A DNA stretch of 64,000 nt from Paenibacillus alginolyticus DSM 5050 = NBRC 15375. Its GTDB lineage: Bacteria > Bacillota > Bacilli > Paenibacillales > NBRC-103111. The position numbers and the translations under genes are program-made. Location of the stretch: NCBI RefSeq assembly GCF_000422905.1, contig NZ_AUGY01000010.1:98157-162156 (forward strand), given 5' to 3'. Shown here in pieces: positions 1 through 8,099 of this stretch; the first letter of the stretch is position 1; every line of letters begins with the position of its first letter. The notes under the pieces are model-generated. The model saw nothing but the letters and a program-made list of their open reading frames with translations. It was not told the DNA's origin and made no database searches.

Positions 1-339
1 AAGGTATAAATCAAGCTTTTCTACTCCTAGTTTCTTAATGCTTTCCTCATAAGCTGCTATTGCGCTATCGTAGCCTTGTTCAGCATTCCATAATTTAGAG
101 GTGATGAACAAGTCTTCACGTTGAAGGCCTGTGCGTTTCAAACCACGACGAATCCCTTCTCCAACACCTTCTTCGTTCTGATAAATAGCTGCTGTATCAA
201 TATGTCGATAGCCAACGACAATGGCTTCTTCAACGGCTGAGATGACGGTATCGCCATCCTCGACCTGAAAGACGCCTAGACCTAGCCAGGGAAAAGCTTT
301 ACCATGGTTTAATTGAATTGTATCTTGTAAGTTTTTCAT
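1..339 (-). CDS. Aldo/keto reductase, YtbE-like (3' part outside window)
   Basis: NADPH-dependent aldehyde/ketone reductase of the AKR superfamily; the first 113 codons are inside the window and the gene runs off the left edge. Seen: N-terminus MKNLQDTIQLNHGKAFPWLG, the active-site stretch GYRHIDTAAIYQNE carrying the tetrad Asp and Tyr, and FITSKLWN carrying the catalytic Lys. The ATG at 337-339 is preceded by AGGAGG (345-352 read on the minus strand). It lies about 100 bases downstream of an MFS transporter on the same strand, the same order as ytbD-ytbE of Bacillus subtilis, so co-transcription is likely. Exact substrate is unknown; the family is broad. Confidence 0.88.
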   Translation of the reverse strand, partial: MKNLQDTIQLNHGKAFPWLGLGVFQVEDGDTVISAVEEAIVVGYRHIDTAAIYQNEEGVGEGIRRGLKRTGLQREDLFITSKLWNAEQGYDSAIAAYEESIKKLGVEKLDLYL

Positions 340-438
340 TTGATTATCCTCCTAATATTGGGTGAAAAGTAAGTCTACCGTGTTTCTGTTTATTTGATTT
401 GACTCATGATTTCAAAGACGGCTTGCTCGATATGACCA

Positions 439-1650
439 TTATGATTTCCGTTCCAGCTTTGCAGAAATACCTGTGAGTAGGATGGCAACGAGAACCATTA
501 AAGCGCCAACCCATGGGGTATGAATAAGCCCAATGGAGTCGATAATAATCCCACCGACGATTGAACCAATAGCAATACCGACGTTGAACGCTGCAATATT
601 GATCGCTGATGCAACATCGACCGCTGAAGGTACATACTTTTCAGCAAGCCCCACGACATATAATTGAAGGCCAGGCACATTCATGAAAGCAAGCATGCCC
701 ATTAAAATAACACCAATCACACCAACCACTTTAAATGGAGCAAGGAATGTTAAAAGAATTAGAACGGCTGCTTGAACAATAAACATCCAAAATAGTGCGC
801 GTAAAGGATTCTTATTGGCTAATTTGCCACCCACAGAGTTACCGAATGCAACAGCCACACCATAAATGATCAAGATAATGTTAATCATGCCTGAACTTAT
901 GCCAGTCACATCGTGCAAGAGTGGAGTTAAATAGGTGAAAGCAACAAACGTCCCTCCATAACCGAATGCCGTAATAAGAAAGCCCAGAACCAAACGGCCA
1001 TTGGTGAGCAGACGAAACATATCTGAAAATTTAGCAGGTGGAGATTGCTTGAGATTTTTAGGAATGAGCGCGGCACTGGAAATGAACGCAATTACACCCA
1101 GTAAGGCTACGCCCCAGAAAGTTGCTCTCCAGCCGAAGGCTTGCCCGATAAATGTCCCCAATGGAACACCGGTAACAATGGCGATGGTAAGACCAGTGAA
1201 CATGAGAGCAATAGCACTGCCCTTTTTCTCTGGTGATACTAGCTGAACAGCAATAGTCGCTCCAATGGAGAAAAAGACACCATGGGAAAATGCGGTAATG
1301 AAACGTGCAATAAGCAATATTTCAAATGATGGTGAAAGTGCAGCGACAGCATTACCGATGATGAAAACAACCATCAGCGACATGAGCAAGGTTTTCCGGC
1401 TTATCCGATTGGTGAGCGCGGTGAGAATTGGAGCTCCGACCGCGACGCCAATCGCATAACCAGAAATAAGAAGGCCAGCAAGCGTAATGCCAATGTTTAA
1501 GTCACTTGCGATGGACGCGAGCAGGCCTACTGGAACAAACTCCGTTGTTCCGATTCCAAATGCGCTAATGGCAAGGGCAAGAAGCGCCCATGTTCCTGAA
1601 TTTTGCTTCACTTTATGTTGTGATGCAGATTGTATGATGGAATGATTCAT
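439..1650 (-). CDS. MFS transporter, DHA1/AraJ type, YtbD-like
   Basis: Predicted 403-residue proton-coupled efflux permease of the major facilitator superfamily with about 12 membrane segments. Seen: hydrophobic helices throughout, TTEFVPVGLL in the first helix region, a short basic loop RISRK between helices 2 and 3, and GVPLGTFIGQAFGWRATFWG in the helix 5-6 region, all typical of DHA1 arabinose/drug efflux proteins. It is followed on the same strand by an aldo/keto reductase, matching ytbD-ytbE in Bacillus. Upstream (1744-1803) are GTAC-containing inverted repeats that may be an HxlR-type operator, though no intact HxlR gene is adjacent. Substrate not predictable. Confidence 0.85.
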   Translation of the reverse strand: MNHSIIQSASQHKVKQNSGTWALLALAISAFGIGTTEFVPVGLLASIASDLNIGITLAGLLISGYAIGVAVGAPILTALTNRISRKTLLMSLMVVFIIGNAVAALSPSFEILLIARFITAFSHGVFFSIGATIAVQLVSPEKKGSAIALMFTGLTIAIVTGVPLGTFIGQAFGWRATFWGVALLGVIAFISSAALIPKNLKQSPPAKFSDMFRLLTNGRLVLGFLITAFGYGGTFVAFTYLTPLLHDVTGISSGMINIILIIYGVAVAFGNSVGGKLANKNPLRALFWMFIVQAAVLILLTFLAPFKVVGVIGVILMGMLAFMNVPGLQLYVVGLAEKYVPSAVDVASAINIAAFNVGIAIGSIVGGIIIDSIGLIHTPWVGALMVLVAILLTGISAKLERKS

Positions 1651-1743
1651 ATTTTGCCTCCTACTTACATGTATTATGAACGGCTGTTAGCTTTGCTTTC
1701 GCCGCCACAAGTGCTATTATAAAACCGCTGAGGTGTTTTTGGT

Positions 1744-1803
1744 AAGTACGTACTTTTAAGTACTATAGGGATTTTTAAGGTATATAGGTACTAAAAAGTA
1801 TCC
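1744..1803 (-). promoter_or_regulatory. Repeated GTAC inverted repeats, possible HxlR-type operator
   Basis: A perfect 12-bp palindrome AAGTACGTACTT at 1744-1755 is followed by a second AGTACT at 1759-1764 (together an imperfect GTACTTTTAAGTAC) and by GGTACTAAAAAGTATCC ending at 1803. It lies about 95-150 bases upstream of the MFS gene. HxlR-family regulators bind GTAC-containing repeats; assignment here is inference. Confidence 0.45.
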
Positions 1804-1834
1804 TTCGAAGCGGCTACGATCTCACTCAGCTCAA

Positions 1835-1876
1835 CAAAAAAACGCCAAGCCCTTCAATATCGAAGGATTAGCGTTT
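1835..1876 (-). terminator. Rho-independent terminator after glpX
   Basis: On the minus strand AACGC/TCCTTC pairs with GAAGG/GCGTT around a GATATT loop and is followed by a run of T. It sits about 50 bases beyond the glpX stop. Confidence 0.7.
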
Positions 1877-1924
1877 GGACTAGTCTTTTTCATTCCCGTT
1901 TCAGTCTATATATGTGGAGGAGGA

Positions 1925-2890
1925 TCATTTCTTCAGCAATGGTTTATTCGGCAAATAGTGTAAAGTACGGATGTTGCGTATCGTTTTGGTTTTTGCTCGC
2001 ATGACAATGGAATGCGTTTCAGCGCGCTGATCCGGTAAATAACGCACGCCTTCCAAGAACTCGCCAGGTGTTACACCTGTTGCAGCGAAAATAACATCTT
2101 CAGTCCCAACCATATCATCCATCGTCAAGATTTTGTTAGGATCCTCAATACCCATTTCAATACAACGGTCATATTCGCTACTGTCCGCAGGCATCAAGCG
2201 ACCTTGCAGCTCTCCACCTAGACATTTCAACGCTGCTGCAGCAAGCACGCCTTCTGGGGCCCCGCCAGAACCGACATAAAGATCGATCCCCGCTTCAGGA
2301 AAAGCCGGAGCCATTGCGCCAGCGACGTCACCATCCGAAAGAAATTTAATCCTGACTCCAACATTTCGCAGTGTTTTAACAAGCGATTCATGACGAACTC
2401 GGTCAAGTATCATAACCGTCAGATCTGAAACTTGCTTATTCAGGACCTCTGCTGCTTTCGCGAGTGTTATTTCCATAGGATCATTTAGACTTAGAATTCC
2501 AACAAGTGCCGGGCCAACAGCTAGCTTTTCCATATACATATCAGGCGCATGAAGTAAATTCCCTTTTCCTGCTACAGCAATGACCGAAAGCGCGTTATTC
2601 AAGCCTTTAGCCACAATATCGGTTCCTTCGAGGGGATCAACCGCGATGTCTACCTCCGGCCCATTCATGCTTCCTACTTGTTCACCTATATAGAGCATGG
2701 GTGCCTCATCCATTTCACCTTCTCCGATAACGACAGTTCCCCGAATCGATACTGAGTCGAACATAGCGCGCATGGCTGAAGTTGCAGCTCCATCCGCACT
2801 ATTTTTATCTCCTCTGCCCATCCAAGGAGCTGATGCTAACGCAGCCAACTCCGTTACTCGAACAATCTCCAATGCAAGTTCTCGTTCCAT
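1925..2890 (-). CDS. glpX: Fructose-1,6-bisphosphatase class II (GlpX)
   Basis: 321 residues, full length for the family. Hydrolyses fructose-1,6-bisphosphate to fructose-6-phosphate in gluconeogenesis, in the cytoplasm, metal dependent. Seen: WMGRGDKNSADGAAT near the N-terminus, the metal-binding IGEGEMDEAP, the DPLEGT motif of the Li-sensitive phosphatase fold, and GSGGAPEGVLAAAALKC in the C-terminal half. The ATG is preceded by AGGGAGAG. It stands alone between a terminator and an intergenic region; in Paenibacillus and Bacillus it is often separate from glycerol genes. Functional assignment is strong. Confidence 0.96.
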   Translation of the reverse strand: MERELALEIVRVTELAALASAPWMGRGDKNSADGAATSAMRAMFDSVSIRGTVVIGEGEMDEAPMLYIGEQVGSMNGPEVDIAVDPLEGTDIVAKGLNNALSVIAVAGKGNLLHAPDMYMEKLAVGPALVGILSLNDPMEITLAKAAEVLNKQVSDLTVMILDRVRHESLVKTLRNVGVRIKFLSDGDVAGAMAPAFPEAGIDLYVGSGGAPEGVLAAAALKCLGGELQGRLMPADSSEYDRCIEMGIEDPNKILTMDDMVGTEDVIFAATGVTPGEFLEGVRYLPDQRAETHSIVMRAKTKTIRNIRTLHYLPNKPLLKK

Positions 2891-3038
2891 AGTTTCTCTC
2901 CCTATCCTTATTTAGATTTCACTAGTTTCCCATAATAAAGAAGGACATTCTATATTCTTATGATGAAAAGATTTAGCCTAATCTCCGATTTCGTCTTTGC
3001 TTACTATTATTTCTATGCATGATGTTCTCAAAATAAAC

Positions 3039-3071
3039 AAAATACCGGGCTATTGCAGCCCGGTATTTTAC
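3039..3071. terminator. Perfect hairpin, terminator-like
   Basis: AAAATACCGGGC pairs with GCCCGGTATTTT around a short TATTGCA loop; A-run on one side, T-run on the other, so it could work in either direction. No gene ends close to it on the plus strand within the window; it may insulate glpX and the Liv operon. Confidence 0.6.
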
Positions 3072-3115
3072 AGGCATTTAACCGCGCAGCAAAATTATGC
3101 TAGTGTTCCGCAAGT

Positions 3116-3146
3116 TTGACTAGATTCATGAAAGCGCTTTTACATT
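3116..3146 (+). promoter_or_regulatory. Possible promoter of the Liv operon with cre-like site
   Basis: TTGACT at 3116-3121 and TACATT at 3141-3146 are separated by 19 bases. TGAAAGCGCTTTTA at 3129-3142 resembles the CcpA cre consensus apart from one position near the end and lies in the spacer, where a bound repressor would block transcription. Both calls are by eye only. Confidence 0.35.
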
Positions 3147-3181
3147 AAGATAAACTCATAAATCAAATAGGGGGTAATAAA

Positions 3182-4333
3182 TTGAAAAAGTTCTCGATGA
3201 TTGCAGCAGGTGTAATTACTGTATCTCTAATGGTTTCGGGTTGCGCAGCAAAGTCTAGTGACTCAGCGAATAAGGCCGGCGATACGATCAAATTGGGTTG
3301 GATCGGTCCATTAACGGGGCCGACAGCGACGGACGGGACACATAGCAGAGATGCAGCGATAATGGCGATTGAGCAGTACAATAAAGCAGGGGGTATCCAA
3401 GGCAAGAAGGTTGAGTTGATAGCGGAAGACGATCAAGGAAAACCTGAAGAAGCGTTAAAAGGTGTTCAAAAGCTAATCAATAACGATAAAGTTGTTGCCA
3501 TTGTTGGAGGCGCTTACAGTGGACCGACGAAAACGATTGCCACAAAAATCCAGGAACTCAAAGTTCCAATGGTGATTGCTTACGCCGTGCATCCAGATGC
3601 GACCAAAGGCGGCGATTACGTGAATCGCGTCATCTATACAGGTCCACTGCAAGGAAAAGCAATGGCCGATTATGCTGTCAACGATTTGAAGAAAAAGAAC
3701 ATCGCCGTACTCTACGTTGATATTGACTATGGGAAATCGATTTTTACTGCATTTAAGGAAGAGGCTGGCAAGCTGGGTGCGAATATTGGCATTGAACGTC
3801 CGTTTAAGATGGGGGATAAAGATTTCAGCTCGATCCTGACCGCGGTCAAAGCAGCCAATCCGGATGGCTTGTACGTAGTTGGTTATTACAATGAAGCAGC
3901 GGCTATCGTGAAGCAAGCGAAAGAAGCGGGAATTAGCGCTCAACTGCTTGGCGTCGATGGTTTCGATTCACCGAAATATTTGGAGCTGGGAAAAACCAAT
4001 ACAGAAGGTTCGACTTTCACAACTTCATTTTATGCTTCCGACAGCCGGTCTGTAGTGAAAATATTCGTCAATCAATGGCAGGATAAATTTAAGGATATTC
4101 CGGACATGCTTTCCTCGCAGAGCTATGATGCTGCAATGGTTATTTTAGAGGGGATGCAAAAAGTCGGGACCGATAAGGAAAAATTAAAGCAAGCTATCAA
4201 TGATACGAAAGACTTGGAAGGTACGTCGGGGAAAATTACGTTCGGCAAAGATCACGAAGTCATTAAACCTGTTATTTTCATGACAGTTAAGGACGGGAAG
4301 TTCCAGTTCGTCAAATCTAAAACTTATAACTAA
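3182..4333 (+). CDS. Branched-chain amino acid-type ABC transporter substrate-binding lipoprotein (LivK-like)
   Basis: 383 residues, periplasmic-binding protein fold type I (Peripla_BP_6). Binds the ligand outside the membrane and delivers it to the permeases encoded next. Seen: signal peptide with lipobox VSGC, lipid-modified Cys21; IKLGWIGPLTGPTA at the start of the mature domain; VVAIVGGAYSGPT; VGYYNEAAAIVKQAKE. Start is TTG, preceded by GGGGG at about 3170. First gene of a five-gene unit with two permeases and two ATPases, the classical HAAT order. Ligand may be branched-chain amino acids, but this family also carries urea, amides and aromatic compounds, so specificity is not certain. Confidence 0.93.
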   Translation: MKKFSMIAAGVITVSLMVSGCAAKSSDSANKAGDTIKLGWIGPLTGPTATDGTHSRDAAIMAIEQYNKAGGIQGKKVELIAEDDQGKPEEALKGVQKLINNDKVVAIVGGAYSGPTKTIATKIQELKVPMVIAYAVHPDATKGGDYVNRVIYTGPLQGKAMADYAVNDLKKKNIAVLYVDIDYGKSIFTAFKEEAGKLGANIGIERPFKMGDKDFSSILTAVKAANPDGLYVVGYYNEAAAIVKQAKEAGISAQLLGVDGFDSPKYLELGKTNTEGSTFTTSFYASDSRSVVKIFVNQWQDKFKDIPDMLSSQSYDAAMVILEGMQKVGTDKEKLKQAINDTKDLEGTSGKITFGKDHEVIKPVIFMTVKDGKFQFVKSKTYN

Positions 4334-4361
4334 CAATCAGCAGTTGAAAGGATGGATCCCA

Positions 4362-5240
4362 TTGGTATTTATACAGCAGTTGATTAACGGCATCTCCATC
4401 GGATTCATTTATATATTGATTGCGGTTGGACTCACGATGGTATATGGGGTTCTTAAGCTGCTTCATTTTGCCCACGGTACGATATATATGGTCGGAGCTT
4501 TCTCAGCCATGGTCGGTATGACGTATCTGCACATGCACTTTCTAGTCGCGTTTCTGTTCGCCATGGTTGTATCAGGCGTGATAGGCATCCTCATCGAAAA
4601 ATATGCTTACCGCCCTTTGCGGGGGGCACATCCGATCACTACTTTAATCAGCGGCATCGGCATAGCCATCGTGTTGGAGAATATTTTTCAAGTGATGTTC
4701 TCATCGGACACAAAAGCATTCCCAGAGACGGGAATCGAAATTTCCATCATTCAACTGACACCGTCGATTACGATTACGAATATGAAACTTATCATTATTG
4801 CTGCCGGTATTGTCGGACTAAGTTCTCTGTATTCTTAAATTTACGAAAATGGGTCTGGCGATTCAAGCGACATCCCAGGATTTGCGCGCAGCTTCTTTGA
4901 TGGGAGTAAACGTCAACCGTGTTGTGGCTGTTACCTTTTTGCTCGGATCGGCACTCGCTGCCGCTGCAGGGATACTGGTCGCTTTGAACTTCAATCGATG
5001 TATCCGACGATGGGCTCGATACCCGGCTTGAAAGCATTCTGCGTCGTCGTATTGGGCGGTCTCGGTTCCATACCGGGAACCATTATCGGCGGTCTCATCC
5101 TGGGACTTGTAGAATCGCTAAGCGACGGCTTTATGACAGGGATGGTTGTAGATAAAGATGCGATTGCGTTTATCATTTTAATCCTTATCCTTCTGTTAAA
5201 ACCATCTGGACTCTTTGGCAAAAACATCGAGAAGGTATAG
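4362..5240 (+). pseudogene. LivH-type permease, interrupted by two frameshifts
   Basis: The open frame is broken into three parts that together give one complete LivH-type permease. Part one (TTG 4362, preceded by AAAGGA; a TTG at 4344 lacks a binding site) covers the N-terminal helices with LTMVYGVLKLLHFAHG and stops at a TAA near 4836. The next part (about 4820-4990) continues one frame over with KFTKMGLAIQATSQDLRAA. After about 4996 the frame returns with MYPTMGSIPGLKAFCVVVLGG and runs to 5240. The second break fits loss of one T (AATCGATG where AATTCGATG is expected). Both breaks lie in conserved segments, so either the permease is inactive or the sequence has two errors. The rest of the operon is intact. 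Confidence 0.85.
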
Positions 5241-5250
5241 GTGATCGTTT

Positions 5251-6192
5251 ATGGACAGTCTATTGAATCCTTATTACGTTGATATCATCGTTTTTCTAGT
5301 CATCTATATATTATTAGGATTGGGACTCAATTTGATTACGGGCTACGCGGGTCAAGTATCGCTCGGGCACGCTGCATTCTTCGGAATCGGAGCTTATGCT
5401 TCTGCCATTTTATCGGTGAAAGGTGGGCTGGATACGTGGGTTTCGATGATATTAGCGGTTGTAATCACGTTCGTATTCAGTGCTGTATTGGGGCTGCCTA
5501 GTCTGCGGGTAAGGGAAGATTTTCTGGCCATTACGACGCTTGGGCTCGGATTGATTATTCAATCGTTCTTCAAAAACTCCGAAATTACCGGAGGTGCCTA
5601 TGGGATTGATTCCATTCCCTCGCCTTCCTTGTTCGGCTGGAAACTGGATAACACAGGGTATCTACTGCTTGTACTCGTTGTCATGGCTGTCGGCATCTAT
5701 GTTCTGAAAAAAATGACCAGCTCCCGTATCGGCAGAGCGTGGATGGTTATTCGGGAAGATGAAACCGTTGCGAAGGCGATGGGAATTAACACGACTTACT
5801 ATAAAGTGCTTGTGTTCGCAATTGGCGGGGCTTACGCTGGTGCTGCAGGAGCATTGTTCGCTCATAAAGTGTCCTTTATCGGTGCGGATTCCTTCGGATT
5901 TTCCGTCTCGGCAACTGTGCTCAGCATGGTAGTAATCGGTGGCTTGGGGAGCATTCGCGGTACGTTATTCGGTGTCAGTCTCTTGTATTTACTTCCTGAA
6001 ATGTTCCGTTTGTTCAAGCTTGATTTTATCGATATGAAGTATTTGGATATGTACAAAATGATCATTTACGGGCTGTTGATGGTATTCGTGGTACGTTATC
6101 CGAAAGGGATTTTCGGCAAGATGGGATCCAAACTTAAGTCCTTGCAGCCGCACAAAGCGGGAATGCCAAAGGACGGTGACAATGATGCTTAA
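5251..6192 (+). CDS. Branched-chain amino acid-type ABC permease (LivM-like)
   Basis: 313 residues, inner-membrane permease of the HAAT family, partner of the LivH-type permease. Seen: multiple hydrophobic helices, LNLITGYAGQVSLGHAAFFG near the N-terminus (the LivM hallmark), SLRVREDFLAITTLGLG, and VIGGLGSIRGTLFG in the C-terminal part, the site that contacts the ATPase. ATG with GGTGAT upstream; 10 bases after the LivH stop. Overlaps the following ATPase gene by 11 bases, so translation is probably coupled. Confidence 0.93.
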   Translation: MDSLLNPYYVDIIVFLVIYILLGLGLNLITGYAGQVSLGHAAFFGIGAYASAILSVKGGLDTWVSMILAVVITFVFSAVLGLPSLRVREDFLAITTLGLGLIIQSFFKNSEITGGAYGIDSIPSPSLFGWKLDNTGYLLLVLVVMAVGIYVLKKMTSSRIGRAWMVIREDETVAKAMGINTTYYKVLVFAIGGAYAGAAGALFAHKVSFIGADSFGFSVSATVLSMVVIGGLGSIRGTLFGVSLLYLLPEMFRLFKLDFIDMKYLDMYKMIIYGLLMVFVVRYPKGIFGKMGSKLKSLQPHKAGMPKDGDNDA

Positions 6193-6997
6193 AGTAAAAG
6201 GAATCACGAAACGTTTCGGAGGACTCACGGCTGTCCAGGGGGTTGATTTCGAGGTAAAGCAAGGAGAGATTGTTGGTCTTATCGGCCCGAATGGAGCTGG
6301 GAAGACGACGTTCTTCAATATATTGACAGGCATTTATAAGGCAGACGAAGGCACGATTGATTTTGAGAACAAGCCGATTCAAGGGCTTGCGCCGTTTCGC
6401 ATCGCGAAGAGCGGAATGTCCAGAACGTTTCAAAATATACGCCTGCTGAAGGATGAAACTGTGTTAGAAAATGTGAAAGTCGGCATGTTCGGCCGAACCA
6501 AATCCGGTCTTTGGTCCGCCATTCTCGGCATGCGCGCTTCCAGAGTTGAAGAAGAGCAGGTGGCAGAATTGAGCCATAAGGCTATTGAGCTTGTAGGTTT
6601 GAATGGATTCGAGCAGGAGCTGGCGGGGAGCTTATCTTACGGCAATCAACGGCGAGTAGAAATCGCCCGAGCTCTAGTTGCGGATCCTAAGCTGCTGCTG
6701 CTCGATGAACCTACGGCTGGAATGAACGCAAAGGAAACCAAGGAAGTCGACGATCTAGTACGGAAAATCAGAAACAATGGAACGACGGTCATTCTTATCG
6801 AGCATAACGTCGGAATGGTGGTTGGACTGTGCGATCGGCTTGTCGTGCTGGATCATGGCGAGAAAATTGCGGACGGCAAACCGGAGCAGGTCATCGCACA
6901 TCCGAAAGTCATCGAAGCGTATATCGGAAAAACGGACGAGACCAACGAGACTGGCGAGATTGACGAGGAGGTGAAGCCCATTGCTGCAAATTCGTGA
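6182..6997 (+). CDS. Branched-chain amino acid-type ABC ATPase (LivG-like)
   Basis: 271 residues. Hydrolyses ATP to drive import through the LivHM-type permeases. Seen: Walker A GPNGAGKTT, Q-loop region SRTFQNIRLL, signature LSYGNQRR (the LivG variant of LSGGQ), Walker B LLLLDEPTAG and switch His in LIEHNVGMV. The ATG at 6182 is chosen because AAAGGA (6168-6173) is eight bases away; GTG at 6176 would be too close. A hydrophilic Thr/Glu-rich tail after the ATPase domain is slightly longer than usual. Its 3' end overlaps the next ATPase gene. Confidence 0.93.
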   Translation: MMLKVKGITKRFGGLTAVQGVDFEVKQGEIVGLIGPNGAGKTTFFNILTGIYKADEGTIDFENKPIQGLAPFRIAKSGMSRTFQNIRLLKDETVLENVKVGMFGRTKSGLWSAILGMRASRVEEEQVAELSHKAIELVGLNGFEQELAGSLSYGNQRRVEIARALVADPKLLLLDEPTAGMNAKETKEVDDLVRKIRNNGTTVILIEHNVGMVVGLCDRLVVLDHGEKIADGKPEQVIAHPKVIEAYIGKTDETNETGEIDEEVKPIAANS

Positions 6998-7685
6998 TCT
7001 TAACGTCTCTTACGGAAGCATTCATGCGGTTCGCGGGCTTTCTCTTCAGGTTGGTGCCGGTGAAGTTGTCACATTAATCGGGTCGAACGGAGCGGGCAAA
7101 TCGACGACGGTTAATGCGATTTGCGGAACCATTTCTTCCCAGGGGTCCATTCAATACAACGGCAAAGAAATAAATGGCATGTCTACTCATGACATTGTGA
7201 AGAATGGGATTGTTATGGTCCCCGAAGGAAGAAAAATATTTCCTAAGCTTTCCGTAGTTGACAATCTGCTAATGGGAGCTTATTCACGAAAAGCATCGAA
7301 GGCAGAACTTACGCAAGACATCGATTTCGTATTTGGATTATTCCCGCGGCTAGCTGAACGAAAAAGTCAATTTGCTGGTACGATGAGCGGGGGCGAGCAG
7401 CAAATGCTTGCCATCGGTCGTGCGCTAATGGCGAAGCCTAAGCTGCTTATTTTAGACGAGCCGTCCATGGGTTTGGCACCGATTGTGGTCAAAGATATTT
7501 TCGAGACGATTCGCATCATCAAGAAGCAAGGATTAACGACGCTATTGATCGAGCAAAATGCCTCCATGGCTTTATCTGTGGCTGATCGCGGGTATGTGAT
7601 GGAGCATGGGGAAATCAGGTTTCACGATACCGCACACAATTTACGAACGCAGGACAACGTCAAAAAGGCGTACCTTGGTCATTAA
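6981..7685 (+). CDS. Branched-chain amino acid-type ABC ATPase (LivF-like)
   Basis: 234 residues, the usual LivF length; second ATPase of the importer. Seen: Walker A GSNGAGKST, MVPEGRKIFPKLSV typical of LivF, signature MSGGEQQ, Walker B LLILDEPSMGLAPI, and LIEQNASMAL. Start is TTG at 6981, with GAGGAGGTGA seven bases upstream; it overlaps the LivG-like gene by 17 bases. Last gene of the operon, followed by a hairpin terminator. Confidence 0.94.
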   Translation: MLQIRDLNVSYGSIHAVRGLSLQVGAGEVVTLIGSNGAGKSTTVNAICGTISSQGSIQYNGKEINGMSTHDIVKNGIVMVPEGRKIFPKLSVVDNLLMGAYSRKASKAELTQDIDFVFGLFPRLAERKSQFAGTMSGGEQQMLAIGRALMAKPKLLILDEPSMGLAPIVVKDIFETIRIIKKQGLTTLLIEQNASMALSVADRGYVMEHGEIRFHDTAHNLRTQDNVKKAYLGH

Positions 7686-7707
7686 TCTTTTTACTGAAAA
7701 TAGCGCA

Positions 7708-7751
7708 AGTAGCAAAGGTCAACCGATTATTACTCGGTTGGCCTTTTATCA
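7708..7751 (+). terminator. Rho-independent terminator of the Liv operon
   Basis: AAGGTCAACCGA pairs with TCGGTTGGCCTT around a short AT loop, followed by TTTTAT. About 25 bases after the last stop. Confidence 0.85.
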
Positions 7752-7816
7752 AACCCTAATTTCTTCCAAAAAAAGTATTGCAATAGACTTAAATTCGATG
7801 TACGATATTACAAAAG

Positions 7817-7830
7817 ATAAAGCGCTTACA
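7817..7830 (+). promoter_or_regulatory. cre-like site
   Basis: ATAAAGCGCTTACA matches the CcpA cre pattern at 12 of 14 positions by eye, just upstream of the first LacI-type operator of the next operon. Carbon catabolite control would fit a sugar uptake operon; unproven. Confidence 0.35.
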
Positions 7831-7847
7831 CACGTGCTGTTCCTGCA

Positions 7848-7861
7848 TTAAACCGGTTTAA
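7848..7861 (+). promoter_or_regulatory. LacI-type operator, copy 1
   Basis: Perfect 14-bp palindrome TTAAACCGGTTTAA with the central CG typical of LacI-family operators. First of three identical copies in front of the Opp-type importer; likely bound by the LacI regulator encoded at 14976. Confidence 0.75.
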
Positions 7862-7928
7862 AGAGGATGGATTATGTCCCCTCTAACTTATAGCTTATTA
7901 AGCGCCTGCAATTTTTTTGTAAATTCAA

Positions 7929-7942
7929 TTAAACCGGTTTAA
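7929..7942 (+). promoter_or_regulatory. LacI-type operator, copy 2
   Basis: Identical TTAAACCGGTTTAA palindrome, centre 81 bases from copy 1. Confidence 0.75.
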
Positions 7943-7995
7943 CTCCATATATACTTAACTTGATTTACGACCTACATACTGCTCATTTATCTGTA

Positions 7996-8009
7996 TTAAA
8001 CCGGTTTAA
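7996..8009 (+). promoter_or_regulatory. LacI-type operator, copy 3
   Basis: Identical TTAAACCGGTTTAA palindrome, centre 67 bases from copy 2 and about 97 bases before the start codon of the binding protein. Three copies would allow DNA looping between bound dimers. Apart from these operators and the cre-like site, nothing else is recognised between 7752 and 8099. Confidence 0.75.
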
Positions 8010-8099
8010 TGCATAATCTACCTAGGAGGTGAAGGGAAACAATTTTCAGAGCTTGATGAAGAAGATTGAAGTACCAGTATAATCATGGAGGGGATAGGT

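Noticed and set aside
7606..7851. 81-codon open frame after LivF
   Set aside because: Overlaps the LivF end, the terminator and the operator region, and has no protein-like features.
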